Positions 36,235-49,700 of a stretch of DNA of 64,000 nucleotides are shown here, in pieces. The DNA lies in NCBI GenBank assembly GCA_006503535.1, contig QYRS01000007.1:992001-1056000 (forward strand), read 5' to 3'. This DNA is from Arthrinium phaeospermum. Lineage: Eukaryota; Ascomycota; Sordariomycetes; Amphisphaeriales; Apiosporaceae. The notes beneath the pieces are model-generated. The model did not search any database. It was not told where the DNA came from and saw only the letters and a program-made list of their open reading frames with translations. Each line of letters starts with the position of its first letter. Within the stretch, counting starts at the first letter, position 1. The position numbers and the translations under genes were made by a program.

Positions 36235-39200
36235 AGCCAGTTTTCGATCCCCGATGGCAGCACATATTCTATAATGGGGTCATATCACCACACATGGCTA
36301 TCGGACCGAATGAAAGCCACGATATGCTGAAGCAAAGTGCTTTCACCTGAGGGGGGCTAAGCCGGGGCCGTTATGCGGTACTCGAGGATGCAGGCACTCG
36401 AGGCAGGCAGTCAGCACATGAGCCAACAGTTCATCGCCAGTCCCCACAGCCAGGCTCACGCGAGAGAGGCTGTCGCGCTGGGGAACGGGACGGGAAGCCT
36501 GTTCCACAGTGGTACAGTAGTGGGAACGAACCGCGCAAGCTCGCCATGGAGACTTGGGGTCGAAACCCCCGAGACGAACTGGGCAGTACATAATATTTCG
36601 ATGGGGCCAAGATGACGATACAGGGCAGAGAGCCATAGGGCCACAGAGGCACCCCAAGAGCTCCAGGCCATGGCATGACGCTAGCCAGCGGCGCACGCGG
36701 AAGAGATGGAGTAACACTGGGATGGCCAGAGCCGCTTGGTAGACCACATGGCTTCATGGATGGGTGAGTGGACGGATGGAGGGGAGGGAGGGGAGGTAGC
36801 GAGGAATGGACGAAAAAGGATGGGGAGTGAGATCAGACGGGAAGCGAAGGGAAAAGAAAAAGGTTGCGGCTTAGCGGTCGTCAAGCCCCGGTGTACCTGG
36901 CCTACAGGCAACCTCCAACATTGAACGTTACCTCATTAGGTACATACTGGGCGCGGGTGTGAGACAACGGGCGCCTAACCTCGTGCCACATGCATCCCGT
37001 CGCCAAATACGGGCTGTCGCGCTTGCTACTGTATGTGGGTAGGCTTGGCCTGGCCTGGTACCTCGCACTCATCTCAATAGTGTCTAGAGGAGCGGTAGCA
37101 TCCGAGAAACAAACACTTCCAATGTCAGCGTAGAGCCAAGTAAGACACTTCATGACTGCAGGACGGTGCTTGAAGTTTGATTCCAAGCCCCGACTGAAAA
37201 AGCATCTTCAATCAAGTGAGCGGGTGAGTGTTTGTGTTTGTGTGCGTAGGCGTACGTGGTTGGTGGGTGGTATGTTGCGTGGACGAAATCATATATGGTT
37301 GTTGTCTCCAGACTATTAATAAAATCCTAAGCGCTGAGGTTGTGGCGGGGTAAAGGAGAAATGAAGGCTCCCCGATGCAGGAAAGCAATAGTGCTGTATG
37401 CAACGCTGTATGCAAGTGCACCTGTCTGTCGGCCTAGGCATTCGAGGCTAAACAAGGCAAAATTGTGACACAAGCAACGTCGAGCACCTGAAGGACAAAC
37501 AACGCCATCAATTATAGATTGACTGACCAAGATAGATCGTTTGCTTCATGTTCCATCCGCACTCGAGCTGTCGGGCTGTATTCTGGCCTCCCTCCATGGG
37601 TCTCTGACAGTGACTTACTTGTCATCATCAAGATATAGAACGGATCGGGAGATTTCCGGCCGCCGAGGGCTCTGGAAGCTGGGAGAGCGAGGAAGGATCG
37701 GCCGGGTTCTTGAACCGTTTTCCTTAGGTAGCGTCTATCTCGCGATTCTAGGTAGGATTAGGAAACAAGACGGATGGTAAGCGCGCTTCAACGCTTGTTC
37801 GGCTCGACGTCGACCTCATTCCGTACACGGTACTCGGCATCCTTCTATTTCTTCTACGCAGCGGGCTAGTGACATGCAGGTGTGCACGCCTTACCTGCCC
37901 ACATGCCATCAGTGGTTGATGACTTGCTTCCAGTTGTCACACAACGACGTCGGATATCCTCAAGAGTACTCGTTGTCCCCACCCTCCTCTTTCTCTTCTG
38001 CCCACCCTTTCCCTTCAATTTCTAACCCCCAATGAAGGCTGTCCACAGCTGTACCAGATAGTACCTCGGTTGGAAGGTAGTGCTTACCTCGCAATTAAGT
38101 ATGCGCGTAGGTAGCTGGGAGGTAGGTAAGTAATGTTCGGTCTTTTTTGTACCGCCTCGAACGCTTGAAGCACCAAATCGGATCGATTTTGTAGGTGTGT
38201 ATGTCGTTACCTCTGAATTGGATATTGCATGCCCTGGACTACAAACATGTAGGTACATTTAATTCCGTCCAGGCCAATCCGCCCCCAAAATCCAGGAGTA
38301 GTCGCAGAACCGCGGCTAATAGCGCCTAACTGCCGCGACCGGCTCCTTCCTTGGGATCCTAGCCGTTTTCCTTGCAAGAAGCTTGGGCTTTCTATGATAA
38401 CTCTATTTCCTTCCTTACGTCAATCGATGTCGATATCGACATCGGCATCGATTCTCAATGTTGTGCCTCGGCCGTATTCCACACAGATTCGGTCAATGAC
38501 GGTAGGGGGAGAGAAAATGCAGCGCCTCGCGTGCTCTCACATCTTGTGTGTACCACAATAATCTCACTTTCTTACTGCCTTCCCAATTGGACGTGAGTAT
38601 AAAAATAGCTGTTTGGTTCCAGTCGTGTGCCCAATAGCATTGGCTGGATGGTGTCCAAGCCCCTCCACGCCCAGAGCCACCCCACCCACACCCATCACAC
38701 CGGGACAGAGAGCAAGACAGACACACACACAACATCGTTCTCCAACACCCACCACCCGTCTTGCCGATTCCAGGACGGGCACCCCTGGCCATCTTCCACC
38801 ACCCCCCTTGTCGCCTTATACCAGTAATGCGGGCCGTACTTGGCAGTTGGATCACACACGTTTCTCCCTCTGTAACAGCACAGTGACAGAAGCGATAGAC
38901 GCACGCAGTGACGGGTAGAAGCGTCCCTTGGCCCCCAGCCGCCTGCTGGCCATTCGTTTGCCTCGCTTGTCTGCCCTACCAGGTCGGCACTGCGGCGGGG
39001 CTTCCTGGACGGGTCGGATCAGCTCAATTTCCCTTGCGCGCCCTCGTCCCCAATGAGAGTTGGGTCGCCCACGCGATGCAATCTCCATGCTTACGGTCTC
39101 CGCTCTTGCAAGACAACGCAGACTTCTCAATGCGGCACAGTCTTGTGTCATCGAGAAACCCTCGACGGCCTGATTTGCCCGGAATCGCTGCCTGTAATCT

Positions 39201-40689
39201 CACCCGACTTTTCGACCAAGCACAGCACACCCTCCTCTCTATTCTCTCTGAATGCTCACAACACAAGCGCACACCTCAACATGTGGTGTCCTATACCGTA
39301 TTGCGCCTGCCTGCCTCCTGCGGTATGAGTTGCTACATTGGTCGCAATAAGCATGGCTTTCGCTACAGGTATGTCTCCCTACATTTGTTCTCGTTTCGGA
39401 TCGTGTTGCGGGAGATCTCTCCAGGCATGCAACTCATAGAAACCGAAAGACAAAGGGACCGCCAACCTATCCAGGCGGCCATCACGCTGCAGCCAATCTG
39501 TCTTCGTGCTGGCTGTGCAAACCCGGCAATGGGCAACCCGTCTTATGTGTGGACGAGCGACCCCCGACTGGAAAGGAGGGTCGAATGCTTGCCCAGGCGC
39601 TAGCTGCGCCTTCTGCTGTCTGTAAGACGACCTGCAGCAGTGGTCGATTTTCTATTTCGCATACGGATACTCTGCCGTCGATCAGACCACGGGGCTTAAG
39701 GCAACCAAGTCTCGAGGCTTTTGGGTACATTTTCGGAGCCAGCCAACCTATGGCTTTCCCTCTTTTTCGCCCTTTTCTCCTATGTGGTTACATGAAGTCG
39801 GCCTCTCGTCCTGCCAGGGCGTTGTCGCGCCTCGGTCTTCCTAATTATCTACCCCTTTGGGCTAGTGCCGCTGCTATACAACTGGTCTTCTTCTAAAAAT
39901 GGTACCAATCCCAGTCCACTGGATTGAGCGTTTCTTTCTGTCCAACCTCGAGTGGGCTGCTCCCTGCCGTTGATGTGGAGAACTATTCCCCATGGCCCAA
40001 AAGTACTCGACGGATGAACTCGAACTGCGCAGCAAACCAAGAAGTCAACAAGGCCTATGTACAGGCTTCTGGTACAGGTTGCCCAAAAGGGACGGCATAA
40101 CACCACCATGTATTCGCACCCCGTAAAAATAGCATCTGCGGAATGAGCCACCCTGTACCTGGCTGGTTGGAAGGATGACTTGCAGTTTTCTTGCGATGCG
40201 TGGGTATCTTCGTACCCATGTTTCCAGCTGGCAGGGGTCAGTATTATCGACATCCGCGACTCGATGGACTTGACCTCGCTCTCCAGTAAAGTCGAGGATG
40301 ACAACTTTTCTGCTTCTGCCCCTTTGTATCTCACTCAACTTTCTTTCTCCCGTTACCCGCGCCTACTTGGCTCTTTGACGCGTCTCAATATAGTAATTTC
40401 GGCGGCTTAGCCCTCCTAAACCTGTCCCAATTCAGGTACATCTCAACTCAACGCAGACTTGACCTCACCCCATACTTACAACACACTTTGTTACCATCCG
40501 ACTAGAAGGCTGAGATACTTCCAAGTCTCCAGTACCAAACGGTACCCCTGTAACATCAGTCTTACCCTTCTTCATAACGGTTATTTCCATCTTGTCACCC
40601 CTTCTTAATTTATCGAAAGGGTAGCAGACAGAGAGGGCTGTGTCAGCCGATTACTAACAATACCAACTCCCCATATTCGAACCTGCAAT

Positions 40690-43600
40690 ATGGCCCGTCG
40701 GGAGAGAGCCAGCCTTAAGTTCATCATGGATGATGTGAACGATGATAATTCGTTCCCAAATATTAAAACAAGGAGCTCCCCGTCTTCTGGCGCAAATAGA
40801 AATCGAGATATATCTTCAGCCTCAGCCTACATAAACCCCGAGGAACAGGACCAACGTCAACTTCCAGACTTGACTAGAGAACAATCAACTTCACGCCTAT
40901 ACCTCCAATCCACCACTGCGACGTCCTCTTCACCATTGTCACCAGCTCTGACCTCACAGTCTGTCCCGCGTGCCGAAGCCAGCAGCTCCGGCGTGGAGGA
41001 GATGAACCCAATGCATCGTGGCTACGGCGGTCCGGGTTCTGGCGCAGCTGGGGGATCCAATCAACCTACCCGACCCATGGCGACCCAACCAGAGCCACCG
41101 GTCAAGTTGACACCAATCACTGGCCGTGTTAGCAGGGCAAAGAAGGGCGTACCAGTCCATGTTTGCGAGATTTGCAAACCTCCAAAGGTGTGTATCGATG
41201 GTCGTCTCCTAGGTTGGGCGGTTTATACTGACAGTACCAGACATTTACACGAGCCGAACACCTCAGGTGAGTTTATTTGACTCCTCAGAACAGCGATTGG
41301 GGTTTGTTGCTAAATATCATCCAATAGACGCCATCAGTTGAGCCACCAGACGCCTGGATACCCGTGCCAGTATCCTGGCTGTGACCGAGCTTTTCACAGG
41401 GCTGATCTGCTTGCCCGTCATCAGACCAGACAGTACGCTGAAAATCCCACTTGCACCTGACAAACCATCAGCTAACACCACGTCTAGTGAGCAAGAAGGC
41501 GACAGAGCCTCGACAAGCACAGGAGGTAGAAGAGGGGACAGCCGACCACCATCTGTGAACTCACCGGATGGTGGTTTGTCGACAGGCCACGGCAGTTCCA
41601 GTATGGTATCCGGCGAATACCCAACGTCGTATGCCCACAGTCAGCAGAGCTCTGGTGGTGACGGCGCAAGTTATCCATCAAGTTCCACCGGAACTGGAGG
41701 ACAGGGCAACCGGTCTTATGTTCTCGACTCCGGAACTATGTCTTCTGGTTCCCCATATACCGAATTCGCTGCCCCGCGTACGCCTATCTACATCGTCACA
41801 GAGGGACTTCCACCAACATCACAGCACCCAGGCTTTGATGTGCCACCGGGTCTGCATTTCGACTCCTCCCCCTGGTCTGGGAGTGGAATCTCGACCCCAT
41901 CTGATGGCCATGGCCAAAACTATCGAGGCTATTCACCAAACTCGGAATTACACATGGGAGGAAGTAACTTCGGCTACACGCCAGTCTCTCCCGGGGATAC
42001 GTTCGACATGGGTGGTGTCCCGCCTCCGTTCAGCACATGGCTCCCTTCGCCCAACAGCAACACCTATGGCCAAGTGATTGACCCGAGTCTCCTCGTTCTC
42101 CGACGAGAGTCTCTACGACCATGCGACCCACCCCCAGGCTTTCACTTCAGTTCGTAGTCCGACCCCACCGAACGTGTCGTCACCCGTGCATTCGGCTGAA
42201 TCTTTAGTCACCCTTGCTCCAGCAATTCCAGACGCGCAGGCAATGGTAAGTCGCCACAAGGACTTGGCGCTCTCGGGGACCTTGTATGACCCGGCCTTCC
42301 TGACGGCCCTGACCTTGCCCCGTCCGACCCTGAGCGCAATCCCGCGTTCCTCGACGTATACTGGAAGCGCTTCGACGTTCTTTTCCCTCTGGTGCACCGG
42401 CAAAGCTTGGAAACCGCGCCGAATGGTGTGCTGCGATGTGCCATGGCTGCCGTGGCCACGCAGTTTCTTGACGGCAGGGAGGATCGCGCCCATGGCTATG
42501 TATTGCATGACATCGTCTCTCAAGAAGTCAAACGTGTAAGTACTGTCCCACGGCCACGTGCCAACACCTCGGCGCCGGTTCCTAAACAACTCTCCCAGGC
42601 GCCTCAATGGAACGTTCAGATCATGCAAGCGATCCTCCTATGCGAATTCTTTGCTCGGTTCAGAGGTAAGAAAGGAGCGGTTCGGTCTTCGGAGCGCTTC
42701 CAGAACCTATACTCAAGAGTGAGTTCCCTGATTTCTCCTATATCTGTCTCTGATTCCGTTACATACTCTTTTTCAGGATCTTTTCAGTCTTGTTCTTCTT
42801 TCTCCCGTCTCGCAATGGCACCCATACTCAACGTCTCCCTTGCAGGTCGCCAGTCCTCAAGTCCCAGACCCCACGTTTACCTCGCCTTCTCCTGCAACCA
42901 CCCCGAGGGTCGATGGGGCGAATGGGTCGAAGCGGAAGCTCGCCGACGGATGCTTGCCGCATGCTTTGTCCTGGATGTCCATACCACCATGTACCATCAA
43001 CTTCCCCTTGTACACCGCTTCAACACACCTTGTCCTCCGATACCTTGACTGCTGCCAGTAAGGACCTCTGGACTGCCCGATCTGCCCAGGATTGGGAGGC
43101 CATTGGCGCTGCTGGCTGGCCGAACAACGAACCCTCTGTTCTCTCAGATCAGACTTTGACCATTGAGAAAATGGCATCCGCTCCACCCATGGATCACGCC
43201 GTTTACCTTGCTTCGGAGGCCCTACGTCTTTCCAGGTCCAACAACCCTGCAACCCTTGAGCCTTCATCATCGGTGACCTTTCGGTGACTGGACGCATCTC
43301 TACCCTCTTTGGCGGATCCCCCATTGCGAACACCTATCTGGCCCTCCACTACACCCCTCTCCATGACCTGCTCGCCGTTTCTGGCGAATCATGGTTGTTT
43401 GCCCGCAAGATTACTGGCCCTGGAGAATATCTACAACACCAGAACATGCTCAAAGCCTGGAGTGGCAGCTTACAATCCGCCGCTGCAACTAAATTCGCTG
43501 CAAAGGCGCTTGTTACCTTTCTGGATAATGGTAATGACTATGACGACAATGATAATTTCACTTACGACGACACCAACAGCACACCATTTGAAACCAATCA

Positions 43601-44228
43601 CACCACTGCTAAACCCTCCTACGCGGCGTCACGTTCGTACTTGGAATGGAACAAGAACGACATCTCGGATCAATGGGCACTCTACGTCAATGCCCTCATC
43701 TGTTGGGCCTTTGGCAACTCACATGGCCGTGGTACGAACAAAACGGCCATGGCCTCCCTGCGATGGCAAATAACCCGAACAAGCCAGCTTCTGACAAGTC
43801 CATCGATTCCCTGGACGATATTCGCAAGAGCGAAGTGGCATCGTTGAAATGGCTACGTATGATCGCGGACCTCCCCAAGCCGAAGATGTGTTCGCCTTGC
43901 GTGGCAGGGACGCGAAGCTCTGGCTGTCGTGGCCATGGTACGGCGCAGGTTGCAGGCCGAGGCCGCCGTCGGCGAGAGAAGCAAATTGCTCGTCGACAGC
44001 TGCACTGTTCTGGGCAGACTCGAAGACACCATTGCGGGCCTGAACACCGCCGTCGCTGTCGCTGTCGCTACAGTCTACCTTCGACACCATTCGACAACCT
44101 CTGTCCCCCACCGCCAACTTTGCTCCCCACCCTGTGTCATTCATTTATGGTGTACGATATGGCGTGTTCCAACTCCTGCATTCTGTTCCATTTCCGATCT
44201 TCTTCATTCACACCAGCGGCTCGCATGA
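40690..44228 (+). CDS. C2H2 zinc-finger plus fungal-specific transcription factor, frame-disrupted
   Basis: Likely DNA-binding regulator, target unknown. Exons 40690-41187, 41241-41266, 41328-41432 and from 41488 onward carry a disordered N-terminus and two C2H2 fingers: CEIC...TFTRAEHLRRHQLSH and CQYPGCDRAFHRADLLARHQTRH. Three introns fall within the fingers, and the last histidine codon is split CA/T. A Ser/Gly/Pro-rich linker leads to a fungal_trans region: FLDVYWKRFDVLFPLVHRQ, AMAAVATQFLDG, WNVQIMQAILLCEFFARFRG, WGEWVEAEARRRMLAACF, LALHYTPLHDLLAVSGESW, WALYVNALICWAFG, and SEVASLKWLRMIADL. Further introns lie near 42538-42600 and 42720-42845. Breaks occur near 42070, 42905, 43046, 43283, 43790, 43885 and 43920. 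The C-terminal end after SKLLVDSCTVLGRLED is uncertain; 44228 is the stop of the last good frame. Confidence 0.8.
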
Positions 44229-46763
44229 ACACGAGCACAAAAACAAAAACAAAAGCATTCCCATATCAACAGCATACATTGGCTGGTTAGATATAGATGC
44301 ATGGCGGAGACCTGTGACATTACTCCTTGGAGGGATATGGTGCATGGGAGCGATATTTCCAGCTGGTTTTTTCTTATCTTATATTTCTCTTTGCAACATC
44401 TTCATCACCTATTCTCTTTGCTTTTTCTTTATCTAGGAGGGAGGGACGGTAATACACACGGCCTGTACGATCTACGATATATTTCCTTGTATCATGTCTC
44501 TCCTTTATTATATACACTGCATGTTTCTGCATTGGGCTCGGGACGGTAAAGACCAAGAGGCATCAGACAGCGGCGGCGTGTGGTTTTTTTTCTTTCTTTT
44601 TTTTATTATTTCTCATCATGGGAAGGATTTTGTCAAGAAGCATAGGATCTTGAGGGGTTCTTGGCGATGGCGTTTATCTGGCGGTTGGTCTTTTGCCTTG
44701 TTTTATTTCTTACCCTTTTTATTTCGGGGATCGTCTGGGTTTCATCTTCTCAATTTCGGACCTTCACTCATTTTATCTCCTACATCTCTCTCCCTTTTCT
44801 TGTCTCGGGCTACGGAACGAAGCTGTCCTCTGGAGAAAGAGACCGCGAGCTGGATGTCTGCATACATGGTGGGTGTTTTGATAATAGAAACAACAGATTT
44901 CTCTCCTTGGATTAATAAAACGGGAGTCCTTGCTCTGGACATCACCAACAAACCACACTCGATCTCTCCACTCGACGGGCCAAAAGTGAGACTGAATAGG
45001 TACTCCGTACCGGCTAGAACGTTTAAGTTGGCGACGTTGAGCCACGTGGGAAGATGGCACAATAGACCGGCTCTAAGGTTGACACACCCTGACTTTGACA
45101 TGACGTTTGATAGAAACCTTATTAGTAACACTGGGTACACCTGGACTTATTCTGGGGTAACGGGCAACGGGTTGTTGATAGAACACTACAGTACTGCTGC
45201 TACCAGCGGCTGACATCGGCTGGTTGATCTAAGTTAGGTATATCGCCGAAAGCTTTTGCAGTGCTCTGCCCTACCTAGTGCTAGTACTGTAGGCCGGCGA
45301 TCTTCCAAGCACGCCCAGACAACTCACGCAAGCAATTGCGGGACAACATACTATGTAGTAGTATTTCTTCACGATGCTGAAACCACGGTGGGCTGGACGC
45401 GGGGCCCCGATGCAACTCGAGCATCCCTCCAAGTGCGGTGTAAGGAAGACAGTCATGGCGTTAATATAACCAGATAGGCAATCGTAACCCGGCGGGAAGA
45501 GACATGACTTGGAAAGTCCACCAGATTGGTGGGTTTTAGAGTATGCATGTCTCTGCACGAGCTGCCTTATCTTCACCTGTCTCTATCAAATTGCATCGGC
45601 TGTTGGGTTGCACTTGGACGATGAACGATGTAGATGACGTACAAGCGCGGGCGTCTGGTGCTGCCCGCCCGCAATCCAGATTGATTGGCTTCAAGTGATG
45701 CCCAAAACAGTACCTACCCCCAAACGCCAACAATATGCCATCCACTTTGTTGTTACTCTGTAGTGAGATGCAATCGACAGACAGGCATGCATCTGATGTT
45801 GGATGCTTAGGGATTACCCAACCGGCAAGGTGGCTTGCTACCACGGCCCTAACAGGCATGGCATGGCATTTTTCTATTCACCGTTAGCGAGCATGAACAA
45901 CGCTGCCAGCCACCTCTCGGGCCCTGGTCCAGGTCGCTTTCAGGTGGTTGGGGCTGCTCTCAGCTTTGCCCTCACCGACTCGCCGACATCGTGCCAGAAG
46001 GTGCGTGTGTATATCCACCAGCATGCACCTCTGCGACCTGGGATGTTCCTCACCGACGATTAGGGCTCCCTAATCTGCATAGATGCCCTATAAGAGTGGC
46101 ATGTAATCGCCCTCGCAAGCGCTGGGAAATACCTCAAGAGCCCGCGAGTGTGTGTGTGCTCTGATTAAATCGTTTTGTGCAATCCCCTTGTGCCGGTCTT
46201 GCCGGACAATCCAGTCAAATGAGCAAGGCGAAATGAGGGTGTAGAAATCCGCAAAGTAGGTATGGACCTGAATGCATGTCAGTAAAATTATGCCTGCCAG
46301 GTACGTCAAGCCGCCGGTGTGCCCAACTAATCTGACCAGACATCCCGGTCGCTCATGTCCCTAAGGCTGCACAGGTACCTAGCTTGCTTGCTAGGCCCGC
46401 AGAAGCCGCCAAGTGAGCCGAGAGAGAGAGGTTAGGTAGGTACAGTAGCTCAGCACTTTATCAGAGAGCACTCAGCTAGGTAGCGTTGGAAAGGGAGACC
46501 AGACACACACAGAGAGAGGGAGAGAGTAGGTAATCAAGTAATGTCGTAGAGACCCGAGCTTCCCCAAATTTGAAGCTCCAGCTTTCTTTTCCCCAATCGC
46601 CCCTTCAATCTAGAAATTTGATCCAGTCCAATCTACACTCCATACAACCTCTGATAAGGAGAGCGACGACGACATCTTCGCGACCTGCCCAGAGGAATAC
46701 ATCGAGCATATTGGCTTCATCCTTCGTCCACTGCCAGCTCCATCCCACGCAACTACCGCCAAA
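44229..46763. other. intergenic, 2.5 kb, with an unassigned 239-codon ORF
   Basis: A plus-strand ORF at 44494-45213 starts with ATG and is rich in Phe, Leu and Ser because the DNA is pyrimidine-skewed there. It looks like 3'-flank sequence rather than a gene. TAGGTAGG and GAGAGA runs lie at 46410-46530, in the promoter region of the next gene. Confidence 0.5.
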
Positions 46764-49700
46764 ATGGGCAGCTTTGTTTTCAAGTGGTGAGTCCGCATGC
46801 GATGGGCGCATCCATCTTTTTGTCCTAATCTAATCCATCTCTTGCCCTCCCCGCCCTCGAGAGCTTGGACGGACTTGGAGCGCCGCGATTTGATAGGCAA
46901 AAACCTACCGTCGGCCGTCGCAATGCGCGCGCGCGCACTCACGATGGCCCACAATCTGTCAAAGTCCCTCCTCGTCAGCCCGGGGTGCCGTGACCTGAAG
47001 GCAGATGCGCCGCTCCTCCTGGTGTCTAAGACTTCCCCGGGAGCCTTAACCCACGCCCGGTCGAGAGAGTTTGGGGCCTCCTTCAAGCACGCGCGCATCT
47101 CGACGACGCAGACTCAAGCATTTGTTCCGTGCCGCATCTTTGGGATTTCGGACCTCAAGGCTGACAAGACCGTTCCTTTGTTTTAGGGAGCATCCTGCTT
47201 CCGAAGTCTACGTGACCGGCACCTTCGACGGGTGGAAGAAGACGGAGAAGCTCGACAAAGTCGGCAACCACTTTGAGAAGCTGGTCCAGCTCGAAGACGT
47301 CTCGCAGAAGATCGACTACAAGGTTCGTAGGCCAATATTATCCTTGTACTCAACCTCGTATGCGCGCCGCCCGCGCATTTCCCGTCTTGCGACCCAGCCA
47401 ATACCGCACCGGATGCTTCCCGCCTCGGTACCTGCGTTGCGCGAAGTTTCCGAAAGTCAGAAACAGGCACCCTTGACACTTACTCAGCAGCCTGGAGGCG
47501 CCAGCAGGCGTGGTGGTCAGCCCTGCCAGTGAAGGATGCCAAACCAACAAGTTCCGACTGTCAAAGCTGACGCGGCTGGTTCGGGAGCTGCGTGTTGCTG
47601 CGTACTGCGTATTAGCAACCTTGCGCAAGCTTGTGCCCCCTTTCGTATCGTCTCTTTCTGCTTGTTCTACGCATACCACAACTACCACCTGCCGTTTCTC
47701 GCCCATATTGCGCCTCAGTAGGCAGCATTTTTCCTATTTTCGTTGTTATGATTTCATTTGCTAGCGGGCGGATACCTTGCTCGTGGTACATGACGTTAGG
47801 CGGATTGTGCAACTTCTTATGGACCGCAATGCCAATTTTGGACCTGCTCCACCCAGCCTGGAGATTTGCAGTGGTGCGGCGGAGTTGCTGATAGGTCAAT
47901 GGGAGGGTGCTAGCCCAGAAACTTGAACAAGGATTCGAGGATCATGTGCGAAACAGGGCAGATCAATAATCAATCGACGGGCTGGGAGGCTAGTCCGGCG
48001 ATAGGCTACCAGGGAGCTTGGTCCTTTCGTGAGCGCGCACGGTTTGGGGACAGGCGCGGCACCCCTACCCAGGATGACGGAAATACCGTCATAGTTTGAC
48101 AATTTCTCGGCCCTGATAGTCCTGGTTGTATAGGGCACTGGAACACGAGGGGCAGCGGCTGCAAATGACGCAGTCCTGTCCTCTTGTGTGCATCCCATGT
48201 CAGTTTCCCAAGCACCAAGCATCAAGCATCAGGCGTCGTTTGGCTGCTCGTACCCCCCGGTCATTCCAGATCATCGCTTAGCCGCATCGTGTTTGTTGTG
48301 ATTACCCTACCCTTTGCCAATAGAGTGGGCAGTTGGTAGTTTCATTTCCCTGCGCAGTCATTTCCGGCCCTGGCCTTCTTTTCTTTATTCATTCCAAAAA
48401 ACAAACCGCACTTTCTTGTCTTAAACACCACTGTCTCGTTTTAGCACTACACGTTTTTTTCTCTTCGATACTCGAATCAACGCCATCGAGTGTCTTACTG
48501 CTATATACCTATTTTTACCAACAAGAGCAAAACTCGGAACGGGTTCGACCTAAACTAACCACCATTCCGTTTCAAAACAGTTTGTTGTTGACGGCGAGTG
48601 GACTACCGACCACACTGCGCCCAAAGAAACCGACGCGAGCGGCAACGAAAACAACGTACTCACCACAGATCGTATCATCAAGGAAGCCCCTGCGTCCACC
48701 TCCATGATGAGCTCAGCCGCCCCCGAATCAACAACCGCGGCCCTCGCCGGCAATGCGCCATTGGAGAACAAGAAGGAGGGGAGCACCGAGTCTATCCCCG
48801 GTACCTTCCCGGAGACGCCCGCTGTCGACTCTGGCAACCAAGAGTTCAAAGTGAACCCCATGCCCGCCGTACCCGGTGCTGTTAACCCTGTGCAGCTTGC
48901 ACCCGGCGAGAAAATCCCTGACCACCTGGCCAGCGGAAGCACCGCCACAAACAACGTGGATTTGGACCCCAAGTCTTATATGACGCCCGACGAAGGTGAG
49001 CTTTCAAAGAGCTTGTTCGCCATGCAGGATGCTAATGGTCTATAGTTGCTGCCGCTGCCTTCTTGTCTTCTGCTGCCCCCTTCTACCACTGCGGCCTTGC
49101 CGCCGAGGCCCTTGGAAAACCCCTTGGAGGTTAACAAGGTGCCCGCGGTTGTGAAGGAGAGCCAAGAGAAGGCTCATGTCGCGCCGAGGCAAGCGCTGCT
49201 GCCGCTGCCTTCTTGTCTTCTGCTGCCCCCGCTTCTACCACTGCGGCCTTGGCCGCCGAGGCTCCCTTGGAAAACCCCTTGGAGGTTAACAAGGTGCCCG
49301 CGGTTGTGAAGGAGAGCCAAGAGAAGGCTCATGTCGCGCCCGAGGCAAGCGCCAACCCCGCCGAGGTGAAGGAGAAGGCCAACCTCGAGGAGGAGCTGTT
49401 AGAAAAGGTGAAGGAGGCGCCATCGACCTCCGAGGGCACTGCTGGCGAGGGCACCGACAAGACGGAGAACACCGTCACGGCCGAGGAAGCGGCTGCATCC
49501 GTTGCCGCCGCTGCCACCGCTCTTGGTGGTGCCGCCCTGGCTGGTGCCCCGACTCCGTCAAGGAGATGCTGCCCGAAACCGCGCAGTCTGCCATTGCCTC
49601 CAAGGAACAGGAACAGACGATCCCCAAGGAGCAGACAATCCAGGAGGTTTCCCTTCAGTGCCCGTCGAGGTGAAGCAGTCGATCGCTGAGTCTGGCGAAA

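Larger units (their letters stand above)
32136..40689. other. gene-poor stretch, 8.5 kb
   Basis: The longest gap in the window. It holds a 15-bp triplet repeat (33952-33996) and an unassigned 292-codon minus-strand ORF (35356-36234), both listed separately, plus many short ORFs without recognisable domains. TAGGTAGG-type runs occur at 38105-38135. A CT-rich leader precedes the gene at 40690. I see no long terminal repeats, transposase or reverse transcriptase motifs, so a transposon origin is not shown. Confidence 0.5.

Noticed and set aside
38908..39603. A 231-codon open frame upstream of the transcription factor
   Set aside because: It starts with GTG rather than ATG, has no domain, and lies in the leader/promoter region.
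32136..40689. A decayed retrotransposon in the gene desert
   Set aside because: No terminal repeats, primer-binding site, or reverse transcriptase, integrase or transposase motifs could be found by eye.
41433..41487. Apparent frame break after the second zinc finger
   Set aside because: GT and AG ends with a CTAAC branch site fit an intron, and splicing restores the missing zinc-binding His.
44494..45213. A 239-codon ORF downstream of the transcription factor
   Set aside because: Built from pyrimidine-skewed DNA with long Phe/Leu runs; no domain or usual codon bias. Kept only as a note in the intergenic entry.
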